Positions 46,358 to 57,420 of a stretch of 64,000 bases of DNA are shown piece by piece. The stretch spans positions 8,263,288 through 8,327,287 of the forward strand of contig JAEMBT020000009.1 of NCBI GenBank assembly GCA_018873245.2. Direction: 5' to 3'. Position numbers and translations under genes: made by a program. The DNA comes from Archegozetes longisetosus (taxonomy: Eukaryota; Arthropoda; Arachnida; Sarcoptiformes; Trhypochthoniidae). Every line of letters starts with the position of its first letter. Within the stretch, counting starts at the first letter, position 1. The notes below the pieces were generated by a model. It was not told where the DNA came from. It saw only the letters and a program-made list of their open reading frames with translations, and did no database searches.

Positions 46358-47090
46358 ATGATAAACGATGGTTTGAAAGATAAGATTCCGGTATTTTCTA
46401 CAAAGAAGTTCTTTGAGATACTTTCAGGGGCAAAAAACAGTATTTGCTGATGGAACCTTTAAGAGTGTACCAAAACTTTTTGCACAGATTTACACGTTGC
46501 ACAGCTCTTATTAAGGATAGATAATGCCAATGGTATATGCACTTTTACCCAACAAGAAGTGCGATACTTATGTGACATTTTTCCGTTTGCTTCAAGAATT
46601 AAGTGTTGAAAGCAATATAAATTTCTCACCAAAACATATGCTAATTGATTTTGAAATGTCAGTAATAAAAGTCGTTAAGACAGTCTTTCCTGGTATCAAA
46701 ATTATAGGATGATGTTTTTCATTTTTCTCAAAATTATTGGCGAAAAATTCAAGAGCTGGGACTCAAATCTCAGTACGAAATGAATATGTTATTTAAAATC
46801 AAGTTAAAAGAATTACAGCTTTGCCATTCTTACTATTAGAAGACATTTTTAAATGCATGGAATAAGATTTATGAAACGTGTATTGATGATGGAATTAATG
46901 GTTCAAAGGATAAGAACATGCAATACGTTTATAACACATGGTTGAGTGAAAACAGCACTTTTATTCATGAAATATGGAATCAATTTAAAAACTATAATAA
47001 GCGAACAACAAACGATTTGGAGTCATGGTATAATATTTTAAAAGGAGTATTGGAAAAGTTCATGCCAATATCTTTAAATTTATAAACGCA

Positions 47091-47341
47091 TTGAAGTCTG
47101 AACAACAAAAGTTCGAATCTAAAAACGAATTTTTAGATATTGGTAATTCGCCTAATTAAGTAAGACGTATATATACTAAAATTAATAAGAAAATTTTGAA
47201 ATAAACTGAGAAATATGAAGGTCGCGAAAACGTCCTAGTTTTTTTTCGAAACTGTTGGTTTAATTTTTAAACTAAAGACAAACTAAATTTATGAAATCTT
47301 AGTGGTAATGTTTTAATAAACTTATATCGACCCCAATTTAC
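47091..47341. other. Spacer between MULE relic and Harbinger element
   Basis: AT-rich, possibly including the decayed 3' part of the MULE. No frame was recognised. Confidence 0.3.
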
Positions 47342-47542
47342 TTAGACCCGTATGCACAGTGTGCTTTAAAACGGTTTTAAGGCTAAAACCGGGCTTAAAC
47401 CCCAAAAATCATTTTAAAACTCATGCAGAGTAAAAATTTAGAACCGTTTTAAACTAAAACCACTTTTACTAGTTTTAAATCGGTTTTAGTGATCAACAAA
47501 ATAAGTAAATATAAACAAAATTTTACAAAAATTATTATAAAA

Positions 47543-47722
47543 ATGAACCAATTTTTTCAAATTGAAGAATTAGATAATTATGAAGTAGTGACGAATAAAA
47601 GTTTTAAACGTCAAAGAGTATTAAAAGACAGATTCAATCCATTTGATAGTTGTGATGACATATCATTCATAAGAAGATATAGACTTACAAAACAGTGTTT
47701 CATTGAACTGTTATATCATTGA
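47543..47722 (+). pseudogene. Harbinger transposase, N-terminal remnant
   Basis: The frame reads RVLKDRFNPFDSCDDISFIRRYRLTK and then CFIELLYH before a stop. This is the conserved start of PIF/Harbinger (DDE_Tnp_4) transposases, in which an arginine-rich NPF segment leads to FxxRYRxxK. The catalytic DDE region is missing; the sequence runs directly into the convergent Myb/SANT gene. The first in-family Met is probably 47543, although the frame is open from 47489. Confidence 0.7.
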
Positions 47723-47822
47723 ATTTAATTATTTTCGAATTGAATCAGACGCACGTTTGAGATCAGGCGCTGCTATGAGAAAGTCATTAATCGAGAGAAA
47801 CTTTAATTAAATTCTTTTACAA

Positions 47823-48617
47823 TTACTTGAAAAACGCATAAACTGATCTACAATTTTGTTTACTATCAATATATTTCTTAAACAATTGCTTATTCTTTAG
47901 TTTACTATTATTTAAAACAATTAATAGTTTTTCTTTTTGTAATTTCAAAATTTGGATTTCAATTAAATGCTTTTCTTTTTGCATTTTCATCCATTGCTTT
48001 CTTTCTTCATTTGAATCACTATAAGAACTAGATTTTGTGTGCGACCGCTTTTTGAATTGAATGTTTGGGCTTTTGTTCTGGTATTTTGAGTTCTGCTCTA
48101 ATGTTATGATACAATCGTTTTCTTTCGGGTTTTCAATAACTTCAATACTATATGGGTTTTCAACACTGTTTGATACCTCTGTCTCATCAGCTTTTTCTTG
48201 AATGAAATCATCATCAAATTCATTGATTTGTGGGCTAACAGTAAATATAAAACTATTGATATAATTATCAATTGAATCAGTTTTCTGAGGTTGAGGTCCG
48301 CCATCAGTTTGTCTTATTTCTGATTTCTTTTTATTACAATTCTTACGACATTCATATTTATATCGTTTCCAAAAGCTTTTTAAAGACTTGATGTCTCTAT
48401 TATTTGTATTTAAATCTTGACTAAACTCGTCACGAATTTGTTGCCAGACGTTATCTTTTTATTGTTTCGTATACTTATCAGTCGTTTTACACTCAATTAT
48501 TTTGAGTTTGTTTTCGTCGGCAATTATTTGTTTAAGTAATTCTATTTCATAATTAGTAAAACTGTTTTGACGACTCCGAACACTATTATCACTTTTACTC
48601 AGTTTATTTTTATTCAT
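47823..48617 (-). pseudogene. Harbinger Myb/SANT-like DNA-binding protein, one stop codon
   Basis: From the ATG at 48617, 264 codons run in one frame to a stop at 47823, interrupted only by TAA at codon 53 (48459-48461). The N-terminus (about 20-100: FTNYEIELLKQIIADEN, KDNVWQQIRDEFS, LKSFWKRYKYECR) is a Myb/SANT-like domain of the kind Harbinger elements use to carry and target their transposase. The C-terminus is a Lys/Gln-rich helix (EERKQWMKMQKEKHLIEIQI), a likely coiled coil. One nonsense change in an otherwise open frame suggests recent loss. It converges on the transposase remnant. Confidence 0.78.
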
Positions 48618-49119
48618 TTTCAATTTTTTAATGAATAAACAAACATTTGTTTACATCTTTTGCTGGTTTTCTGGTTTTTAAACGGCTTTTACTAAAACTA
48701 GTTTTATTACAGTCTGTGCATGAGTTTTAAGTTTTGAGTTAAAACCGTTTTAGCGAAAACCGTCTTAAGACTTAAGACCGCTTTAACTAAAACTCAACTG
48801 CGCATACGGGCCTTAGACTTGAAACATTCGACTGGCTATATTCGACTTAATTAATTTCGACTAAATAAATACTAAACTATCTAATATTTCACGCCTTCCA
48901 CGATATATACATGAATTCTTGGAGGGCCCAAACGCAGGATAGACACAAAATACCACGTAACGCATTGCAAAGTATACAAATACTTTGTTTTATATATTTT
49001 ATTGAAATGATAAGGAATCACAATAAAAAATCACAATAAATAATAATATAAAAGGATAACAAATGATTTTATACTTAACCATCATCGAAAACTTCATCAT
49101 CAGACTCATCGTGGCTATA

Positions 49120-49750
49120 TTAGAGCTTGGAGTCCAGTTCTGAATCTAATGCGCCTTCGTTTTGAGGTGGTAGCAGTGGAGAAATACCAGGAAACACTAC
49201 TTTGACGTCTTGCGAAAATCGTTCGAACCGTTGATCATCGCTGTCCAAGCAGTCTAAAACGTTGTGAAAGTGGATAAAGCGATGCAAATATGTGTCTACC
49301 CACTGAATAAACTCGCCTCTAACGTTAATGTACTCTTGGACGCATTTGCTGCTGCGCTTCAATTCTCTCCATAGTCTCTCGATGGTGTTGGTATGTACAC
49401 GAATTTCAATTTCTTCATTAACTTCAGGTATTCTCATCCTTTCTGCGAAGTTGCTTTTGTGATTAATTCTGAAACGCGCAGCCATGTTGCATTCCTCGAA
49501 AGCTCCAAGATATCCTCTCGAGAAATCTGTTATGATGATGGAACCACATTGAACACGTCTTCTGATATCGTCAAGAGTTTGTTGATCTTGATTCTCCATT
49601 TCCTCAATGAAGCATTAGCTAGTCTCAAGGCAAACTACGCCAACAACCCAAACTAATTATAGAACCAGTCGACGTTCACAGTTAAATTTGGGTCGAAATA
49701 CATGGGTCTCATCGATTACCACAGTTAAGCCAGGATCTCCAATTATTTTT
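49120..49750 (-). pseudogene. Merlin-type (ISXO2-like) transposase relic
   Basis: The open part (49599-49120) reads GSIIITDFSRGYLGAFEECN, then RINHKSNFAE, then HTNTIERLWRELKRSSK. This is the ISXO2-like DDE layout of Merlin elements: second acid in TD, then the HTNxIExxW signature. In the same frame upstream, from about 49740, GLTVVIDETHVFRPKF holds the first acid, but two stops separate it from the rest. The C-terminus (WVDTYLHRFIHFHN) is present, followed by an acidic tail. Terminal repeats were not recognised. Confidence 0.78.
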
Positions 49751-50040
49751 AAAATATGAAGGCTGAGAGGAGTTGAATTTTTAAAGATTGATGTCTAAAA
49801 ACAAAAGTGGTTGCAAAATATCGATATGGGTATCAAATGAAAGCTTATAAAGTGTAAATTCGGAAACAAGTAGAATTTTTCAAAAATATGAAGGCAGAGA
49901 TATGAATTTTTAATGGTTGATGTCAAAAAAATAAATTTAAAAATTCATATCTCCTCTCAGCCTTCATATTTTTGAAAAATTCTTTTTGACTTTCAATTCT
50001 ATTCTTCATAAGCTTTAATTTTATATCGATATTGGCTTGG
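49751..50040. repeat. Inverted AT-rich repeat beside the Merlin relic
   Basis: AAAAATATGAAGGC at about 49890 and GCCTTCATATTTTTGAAAAA at about 49960 pair, with further matches outward. GAGGAGTTGAATTTTTAAAG near 49766 is another copy of the unit. There is no frame. Confidence 0.5.
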
Positions 50041-50800
50041 AAGGCGATTAGGCGAAATTTGACTAACCTCCTTGTAAAAACAAATTTTGTTTAAAAATCT
50101 TTTTTTTTAATATTTCCATAAATCTAGCCTATTAGTCGTCAATCGGGGGAGTTTTCATTTATTTAAATATAAAACTGCATCAAAATCAGTTAATCCATTA
50201 AAAATTTATAGAGGCTTGAAACCTGGCAGTTAGTTTTTGAACTGAGTGTATATCGAAGCTAACAAATGTTCTCATCAGCAGTTTGACCCTTGAAAATTTA
50301 GATATTTAAACATGTTAATTTTATACTAATGCACAAAAGAGCAAATATGTTTAGCACACGAAAAACCTTTCTATTTTTGTTTCTGATTGTTTTCAAAGCA
50401 AAAATATAAAATGCTCAAATATAGAAGAAATAATACCGTTTCGGTTGAAGTAACTTTTATTCGAATTTCGAAATTAATTGGAATACTTACGAATATAGTT
50501 TACACAACACTGCACCGGGCCATGAGAAAGAAGAATCTATGAATGTCACGATCAATTTAAACCTAGAACAATAAAAACCGATCCGAATGACACAAACAGC
50601 TATTAAAATTGTTATAACTATCGTAATTTTTAACACTAATAAAACTTATATTTTCAAATGAGTATATAAAAGCCATTTTAAGCTATCAATTTTTTAGATC
50701 TTTATATTTAAATTTAATTTTTAAAGTTAATCATAGTGAAGTTTAGGCTTTAAACTCTAATATAACATTAGTTGGCGGGATAATAGAATGCGGGGGTAAA
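50041..50800. other. AT-rich spacer
   Basis: No frame or repeat was recognised. Confidence 0.35.
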
Positions 50801-51069
50801 ATGTAGGATATTGGGCACAGCATAGATGGATGTTCGTTACTATAACAATATATATATATATATGGTTGGACTTTTCGCTTCGAAGTATTATCATTGACAC
50901 TTTTCTCAAGGTCATCCAACGTCAAATAACGGAATTCGTTTACTTAAAGAGATAGATGCATAAATGAGATGTCATTTGATTCAGCATGATGAGACGAGTT
51001 CAACGATATCCTATTTTCCAAAATCGGTCGAAGCATTCCTGAGATATTCATGAAAAACTAGCTTCTCTT

Positions 51070-51400
51070 AGCCAGGGGTTTATTCCCTGTTTCCGTCCGC
51101 TACCAAGACGAGGTGGAGTCTGTCAGTAGACATAGGCAAGTTTTTTTGCTCACTCTGAGGTGCCCGCGCCTACTCAGGTTTTAAGGAGCGTCTACTCCGT
51201 CAGAAGGTCCAATCCCGCCTTTTTAGGGCCCGGGTAGACCTTCATAATGCCCGCGATCAGTCTCCTAAATTGCTTGCTATATTCACCGAGAGGTTGCAAG
51301 ATCCTCTGTCGGTAAGTGTGTTCAGCAAGATAAGAGTCTACTCGCTCGATATCACTGACATATTTCTGACAGATCGCTGACAGGTGTACGTCTTCTGGGG
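51070..51400 (+). other. GC-rich, coding-like tract of unknown origin
   Basis: This part is GC-richer than nearly all its surroundings. One plus-strand frame reads FKERLLRQKVQSRLFRARVD and continues LHNARDQSPKLLAIFTERL for over 60 codons without a stop. It has no start codon and no recognised relatives. It may be captured host or retroelement sequence inside the foldback. Confidence 0.3.
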
Positions 51401-51573
51401 AAAATCAGGATCAGGTTCATAATCTTAAATGAAAAATTACTGAATTTTTAAAAGTTTAATCTTTAAAATATTTTATTTCATTTTCTAATATTTAGTATTA
51501 TAATGATTGACTCTTGTATTTTTTAGTTGAGATAGAGTCAATACAATTATATATGAAGATTGGGTTATCGGTC

Positions 51574-52567
51574 ATTAAATTGGTCACGTGTTATAAAAAT
51601 CAGATAAGACCATATTTCAGTAGTACTCGATGAGAGGAATCAAATGGCATCACTCACTAAGCCCTACCCCCTTTCTTTACAGAGACACGCACACTTAAAT
51701 TTGTCACCGCCCCCTTATAGTCCACGCCCATAGTATGGGTGTCGTTTGAAAGCCCTCAGCGAGCATTTTACAATGGTGTAGGCCACATCCTCCTAGGTTT
51801 ATTAGTTAAAAAGCTATAGCCAAGAACTATTTACATAATATACAGGGTGTTTCACTTAAATTTTGTTTAGAAAAATAGTTGTATCTCTGCAACCAATTAA
51901 AATTTTGATATGAAATTTTCTCCATATACTATGACTTGACAAATTTGTTGACAATGTGGTAAATGTGGTGCAGCCTATCTTATTAAAAAAACTTGAATTT
52001 GCAAAGCTTCCAAAATCATGGCAAACAACTCAAGCTATGAACTTGTAACGACCCTGCATTAGGGGAGAGTATCATATATTACTAAATCTTGAATTTCAGT
52101 AAAATCCAACTATAATCATCTGAGATAAAGACCCATGATCTTTAGGCTGGATAAAATATTCAATTTAAATTTTGCACTTGCGTCTTTATAAATGGCGTGT
52201 AAAAATCTTAAGCAATTCTTAAGAAAATTAAGTAAAATCTACCTCCACTTGCACTCGTATGTACACCACGTTCATCTTTAATGTAACTTTACAACTCTGA
52301 ATCACTTTCACAGTCGTCGAGAAGTTAGCTATAACTTTTTTAACTAATAGACCTAGGAGAATGTGGCCTACACCACTGTGCATGTTCGCTGAGGGCTTTC
52401 AAACGACACCCATATTGTGGGCGTGGACTGTAAGGGGCGGTGACATTTAAGTGGGCGTGTCTCTGTAACGAAAAGGGGTAGGGCTTGGTTAGTGATGCCA
52501 TTCGTTCCTCTCGAGGACTACTGAAATACGGTCTTATCTGATTTTTATAACATGTAGCCAATTTAAT
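51574..52567. repeat. Foldback element D
   Basis: The left arm (51574-51830) and right arm (52320-52567) pair over about 250 bp. Examples are ATAAAAATCAGATAAGACC against GGTCTTATCTGATTTTTAT, and GTAGGCCACATCCTCCTAGG against its complement. Between them, ACAGGGTGTTTCACTTAAAT (from about 51842) looks like one end of another transposon whose partner end was not found. Confidence 0.8.
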
Positions 52568-52867
52568 TACAGTTAACCGAAGATTGAATGATTCTTATAA
52601 GCATACACATTATATTTTTTTGGCCATATCTTGAAGTTGAGTTGACCCGGGATGATTATTCGAACAATATTAGACTCGTAGCGTTCTTCTGAATCGAATA
52701 ACACTGAGATTTCCTGTCTAGGTCTTCAAATAACGGATTTCGGTTATTTGACCTTGGATGACCTTGAGATCGGGTTCAATGTTCATATCTCGAAGAGATA
52801 AGTTCAACCATATATATATTGTTATGGTTGTACTACTCCTTCTATGCATTACCCAATATCCTACATC

Positions 52868-53050
52868 CAACATGACATTTTGATACCACACTTAACCACT
52901 TCAACTCCCGACAGAAGTTACCGACCCCGTCAAGCGATACATCGTTGGACTTGGGACATCGAACTAAGCAATTTGATACTTCACTTGATCAATTATCTCA
53001 AGTAATTCTCGAGATATTCAACTTTTAGTTTAGCTCCAGCATGTCGACAT
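52868..53050. repeat. Partial match to foldback C and A motifs
   Basis: GATACCACACTTAACCACTTC and CCCGACAGAAGTTA resemble blocks of the 21.2-21.3 kb foldback (GGAAGTAGTCAAGTGTGGTATC, inverted). It is a fragment only. Confidence 0.4.
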
Positions 53051-53051
53051 A

Positions 53052-53760
53052 CACTACCGCTGTTAAGTATAGAAATAAAATTAATTAATTCGATGCCTTG
53101 TCATTGATTGAATATAACTAAAGAATTACTTCGTTGATTTTAGCGAAACTTGCCTTAAATTAATGCGTTATAATTGAGGATTAGGACAATATAAAGATAT
53201 AGAATTGTATCACGTTTTGAGTGAAGATATAAGCAATCAAAATCTTTTTTGTGACTTTTGTGATGAGGTCGTTAGTAAGGAAATATTTTTATTTGACTGA
53301 ATTAAAGCAAAAAATGCATTTAAAAATTCTTCAAAATTAAATAGAACAAAATGCAAACTGAATAAAGCATTCGAAAGCCAAAATATATTATTTGAAACTA
53401 ATCCCTTGAAAAATGGTTAAATTACGAGAATTTACTGAATTCAAACGTTTTCAGTTGTTCAGGATGAGAAGTGAAGGAAAAACATATCGAATCATAGCCA
53501 AAATGATGGGATACAGTCTCTCATGTGCTTATAAAGTTTAAAAAAGATAAACACTTTCGGAACAGCTCGTAATTTAACAAGTGATCGAAAACGCTATAAA
53601 TCAAAGCGAACTGACAACAAAACTGCAGCAAATATGACAAAAAGCCGAAGAATTTCGCCTAAGGAAATCAAACAAGATCTGCAATCTACAAATATCAATT
53701 GCAGTGAAGCTATCATTCAACTATAATTAAGAAAGAAACATCTTTGGTGGAATAGCAGAG
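53052..53760 (+). mobile_element. Truncated Tc1 copy, same family as 8962-10604
   Basis: It starts CACTACCGCTGTTAAGTATA after TA at 53050-53051. Its leader (GAATTACTTCGTTGATTTTAGC) matches the sequence inside the 10.5 kb end of the full element. It stops matching near 53760, so the 3' half is gone. Confidence 0.85.
53413..53760 (+). pseudogene. Tc1 transposase N-terminal relic
   Basis: From the ATG at 53413 the reading is MVKLREFTEFKRFQLFRMRSEGKTYRIIAK, closely matching the transposase at 10241. It is then broken by stops and small indels (first stop near 53540). Similarity continues through ISPKEIKQDLQSTNINC to an FGGI-like end. The DDE domain is absent. Confidence 0.82.
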
Positions 53761-54440
53761 GCAGGAGCGCATCTCCACCTAACCGTCACAGATAGCGAGC
53801 ATTTTTGAAGTAACCACAATATTACCTTAATTAATCCCTTTTGACAACTTTTTCAAGAAATTCATTTTGGATGATATTGTATATTGATTTAGAATTCATT
53901 TAAAATAGTTTTGTAAGGATGAATTCATTCAATTCCTCGTTTCATTTTATAATATAATCGTAAATTTAGTACATTGTCTTCACACAAAATACAATGTGGA
54001 ATCGACAAAACTCGTTTTCACGAAGATACTCCCACTCATTTCGAAGATATAAGCAATTCTTAAAAGTGGGCGAGATCTGAGCATAACTCTTATTGTTAGA
54101 TTCAACGATATATATCATATAACTATAGCCCTTCGCATATTACTTTGAACCATTTCAACAGTCTGACCAATATATAAGAAAAATTGGTAAAGCTTTTGAA
54201 AATTAAAAAATTTGGCATGTAGGCAGGGTGGTCTATGTATACGCTCTTATGTAACATTAAATTGTGAATCGATTGAGCCAATCCCCATGGGCTTCCACCT
54301 ACACGTTACCGAGTTATGCAAAATTTTTAGAAAGGGTGTGGCCACCCATAGAGGCGTGATCATAAATTTTACTCAGTCAGTATCAGTTTTAATTTTTTTT
54401 ACCCTAAAGCTCAGATTCCTCATCTCTACCTTAAATGTAT
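53761..54440. other. Unassigned spacer
   Basis: No supported gene. The short open frame at 54212-54442 has no recognisable content. Confidence 0.3.
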
Positions 54441-54489
54441 GACATCTTGTCTCAAAGCCAAGAGAAAGTATTGCATTATTTCTGGTAAC

Positions 54490-55230
54490 TACTTGGCTTC
54501 TGTTCCCTATAAATCATTCATCATGTCTTCTAATGTTATTTTCACAAACGCTGCGTCCTTCCCTGGAGTAATAAATCCATTTTTATTACTTTTATCTCTC
54601 CTTCCTTTCCTACTTTCCACACTTGGTAACGAGAAGTTATCACAACATGGAGCTTGTTATCGTTAGAATTTAAGTTGTAATAGAATGGAAAAGATTCATT
54701 ATTAATTTTATGCTCCTCGGCATTATCAAAAATGAAAGACTTTCCCATTCTGAAAGTACCTATATACATCACAAACAATAGATTTAATATCCTTTCCTAT
54801 TTCGGTTTAACTAAATTTTGATAAAAATTTTCAACTTTTCAGTAGCTAATTGACGAAATGAATATTTGATATTTTCTTGTATTTCAACGTGCATCCATTC
54901 GACAATTTGGTCATAATATCTCTTGTAGTCACAGGCGTACTTCCTAGCTTATTTACTTTTTACTACGCCTCCTAAGCCACTAATTGTGGTAATTTACGGT
55001 ACTACTACATTTCCACTTCCATTTTGTTGTTCATTGTTTAACTCTTAATTCATCATTACTTTCAATGAAAGATTCCACTGGTTCTTTACATCAAACTCAA
55101 TGGAACTTTTTCGATCGTTGCTTGCTGCCCCTCAAAAATTTGAACAGTATTAGTAACAGTTTTTGTACCATCAACTTCTGTATAACAGTCTTGAGTGGAA
55201 ATCCCCTAGCCACTGAAACAAGCCACATTA
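54490..55230 (-). pseudogene. Broken coding tract, family not recognised
   Basis: On the minus strand several frames carry protein-like text in consistent order. First comes CYTEVDGTKTVTNTVQIFEG then QQATIEKVPLS (about 55190-55090). Then WNLSLKV, ISGLGGVVK, and KYACDYKRYYDQIVEWMHVE continuing IQENIKYSFRQLATEKL (about 54940-54830). Then MGKSFIFDNAEEHKINNESF, VVITSRYQVWKVGKEGE, and finally NGFITPGKDAAFVKITLEDM (to about 54500). Stops and frameshifts, for instance in the A-run near 54585, separate the parts. The C-terminal frame shift looks like a one-base change. It may be a decayed host or viral-type gene; no function is claimed. Confidence 0.4.
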
Positions 55231-56385
55231 AAATTGTAACTTTAAGGGAATATAAAATATGAATATGTTTGACCATATTTCATGCTATACTTACCTCGTC
55301 ATTTTATCAAAATTTTAGTAATTTCTAATATGCTTAAGATTAAACGAATATCACTTCGAGTTTTATTTTAATAAATTATAATTTTAATGCAATATTTCAA
55401 CATTCTCTAGAAGTAGGTACAACTTCAGAAAATAAAATGGCTGAATAGTGTAAGATTTCGCAATCCTTTGATAAGCTCAGTAGCAATTATCATACATCTA
55501 TGAAAATTATAATGTTATCAAGAAACTTATCTTATTTTATGTTCAACAACTAAATGAATACCAACACCTCAAAAATAGCAACAACAAAGAGGTAAGTCAT
55601 CAACTAAATGACAGAATGTAAAGATAATGACATTCGTATCTATAGCATTTACAAGCCTTTTAATTATTATTCGATTTACGATAAAATTATTTGCAAGTTA
55701 GATGCAAAACGGAAGCTATGGACGATAAACTAGGTTTTGACACAAACCTCATACAATACTAGTATGATTAGTATTTACTCCAATTATCAATTTAAAAAAT
55801 TATATCTCCTTTATAAACCATTGATTAGGGAAATATTTAATTTTTTCAAAAGAAACTCATACGTTTATCTGAGTTTTGGATCGAGCTGATTTGACATCAG
55901 TAGTTTTAAATCAGTCTACTTGTAATTTGCATAATTTTCTCAATTGTTTATAGATTTGATTAATATTTTGATTATTCTATAAAGTTCATTAATATCTATG
56001 ACATTATAATCTTAAAGGACTGCAGAACTCTCCATTTATTAATTCAATGATTAAAATCATGATACAATGATAAGATTATTTTTTAAAAATTAAATATTTA
56101 TACAACTATCGTGAATTTATACATTAGAATACTTGAAGATATTAACGTTTAGGCATGATAGGAAATAAAGCTTTAACATGTTTGACAGTCAAGAATTTAT
56201 AATATGTATAATATTATTGATTATCGGGACCTGAGTCATACTCTATGCATGTGTGAAGCAAGTGTTAGAACATTGTTTCTAATATAATATATTGATTCTA
56301 TTTCAGAATTCTTACATAGTATGTGATTTAGCTTATTTTTCGTCTTAAAGAGTTTCCAGCACAATGATAACACTCTTTAGTTGAA
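55231..56385. other. AT-rich spacer
   Basis: No gene, repeat pair or transposon end was recognised. Confidence 0.35.
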
Positions 56386-56706
56386 CTAGACTTTATATAT
56401 AAATAAAATAAAGCTCAAGCTGATTGCACATATATAAATTTTATTCGCCGCAAATGACCAGAAAGTCAAAAAAAATTCCTGAAAAATCGACTAGACTATA
56501 CGTGGCCAGAGAATTCAGAGATGAATTTTATCTACAAATAAACTATAACTCATACAGAGTTCAAATATATAAATTTCATTTGCCGCAAATGGTCAAAACA
56601 TTAGTAAATAAAATTCCGAATAATCAAGTATATAGAAAATTTCGGTAAAATAAATTTATGGAATCAAATTTCAACTCAAAACAATTGAAGTGAACAGAAT
56701 TTCAGG
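56386..56706. repeat. Dispersed repeat, second copy of 30130-30460
   Basis: It shares TACGTGGCCAGAGAATTCAG, GCCGCAAATGACCAGAA and AACTCAAAACAATTGAA-type blocks in the same order and orientation as the 30 kb copy. The internal unit is duplicated in both. Confidence 0.7.
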
Positions 56707-56722
56707 TTACATAATAAAATTC

Positions 56723-57420
56723 AGGGACAGGGTACATCCAGTGACCCGACCCTCTCAATATATATATCGTTGGACTCAGTTCAATGAGACGAGTTCATCG
56801 ATATCCCACTTGGGACCCTAGGCTCAGCTAGAAAAGTTGGGCCTAGGTCCCTAGTGGCCAGGCTTAGGATTATGTATTGGGTGTCAATATGACCGGAGGC
56901 TCGAGTGGAGTTCAGATATCAAATATTGTGATCCTAGGGCTAGGTCTTGGGATCCTAGTCCAACTTGCGTATTCAGATTTCTCTGTAAAATAGTTAAGTA
57001 TCCACGTGCGTGATTTAACGTAAGTGAAAATTGCGTCAAGTCGGGAAGCGAGGAACGCGAAGCGTTCCGAGTGAAGCGATCTAACGCTATAATCAGCTTA
57101 GGTTAAATCAGGTTCGTGTTGGTTGGGTTAAATGAGTCGCCAATAGGTACAATCAAATATCATGGGCTACATTGTTTAAGTAATAAAGTCTCAAGACATG
57201 ACCATAAGACCACCATATATGACATGTGAACTCCACTCAAGCCTCCGGTCATATTGACACCCAATAGAAAATCCTAGGTCTGACCACTAAGGACCTAGGC
57301 CCAACTTTTTGTATCTGAGCCCTAGGGTCCCAAGTGGGATATCGATGAACTCGTCTCATCGAGCTGAGTCCAACGATATATATATTGAGGGAGTAAGGTC
57401 ACTGGATGTACTATGTCCCT
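56723..57420. mobile_element. Foldback element A, copy 2
   Basis: The ends AGGGACAGGGTACATCCAGT and its complement ending TGTACTATGTCCCT lie at 56723 and 57420. The inner arms pair over more than 200 bp (GATGAACTCGTCTCAT, ATTGACACCC, GGACCTAGGCCCAAC). A GC-rich core at about 57020-57080 includes AGCGTTCC. Block order matches copy 1 at 10659-11362 and the lengths are 698 and 704 bp. Confidence 0.8.

Larger units (their letters stand above)
44868..47090 (+). pseudogene. MULE transposase relic, interrupted by a hAT element
   Basis: Two pieces flank the hAT insertion at 44993-46357. The left piece (from about 44870) reads IPTGPQSHEDLILKNEW and TLSGNS; the right piece reads ADGTFKSVPKLFAQIYTLH, then PMVYALLPNKKCDTYVTFF, LIDFEMSVIK and FHFSQNYWRKIQELGL. 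This is the order of Mutator-like (MULE) transposases often linked to FLYWCH-type zinc fingers. DGTFK and DFE carry expected catalytic acids. Several frameshifts and stops (for instance near 46435, 46510 and 46710) make it inactive. An N-terminal zinc finger was not found, and its terminal repeats were not recognised. Confidence 0.75.
47345..48812 (+). mobile_element. PIF/Harbinger transposon, internally deleted
   Basis: The ends GACCCGTATGCACAGTG and CGCATACGGGCC (after AACTG) are inverted, flanked by TTA at 47342-47344 and 48813-48815. Subterminal AAAACGGTTTTAA motifs occur at both ends. It keeps the N-terminus of a Harbinger transposase on the plus strand and a nearly full-length Myb/SANT-like protein on the minus strand, the usual two-gene layout, but most of the transposase is gone. 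Confidence 0.85.
50801..52866. repeat. Outer foldback enclosing foldback D and a GC-rich tract
   Basis: ATGTAGGATATTGGGCACAG at 50801 pairs with CTATGCATTACCCAATATCCTACAT ending at 52866. Inner blocks TATATATGGTTGGAC and TCATCCAACGTCAAATAAC also have inverted partners near 52805 and 52740. The ~1.8 kb between the arms holds the second foldback (51574-52567) and a GC-rich stretch at 51070-51400. Confidence 0.65.
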
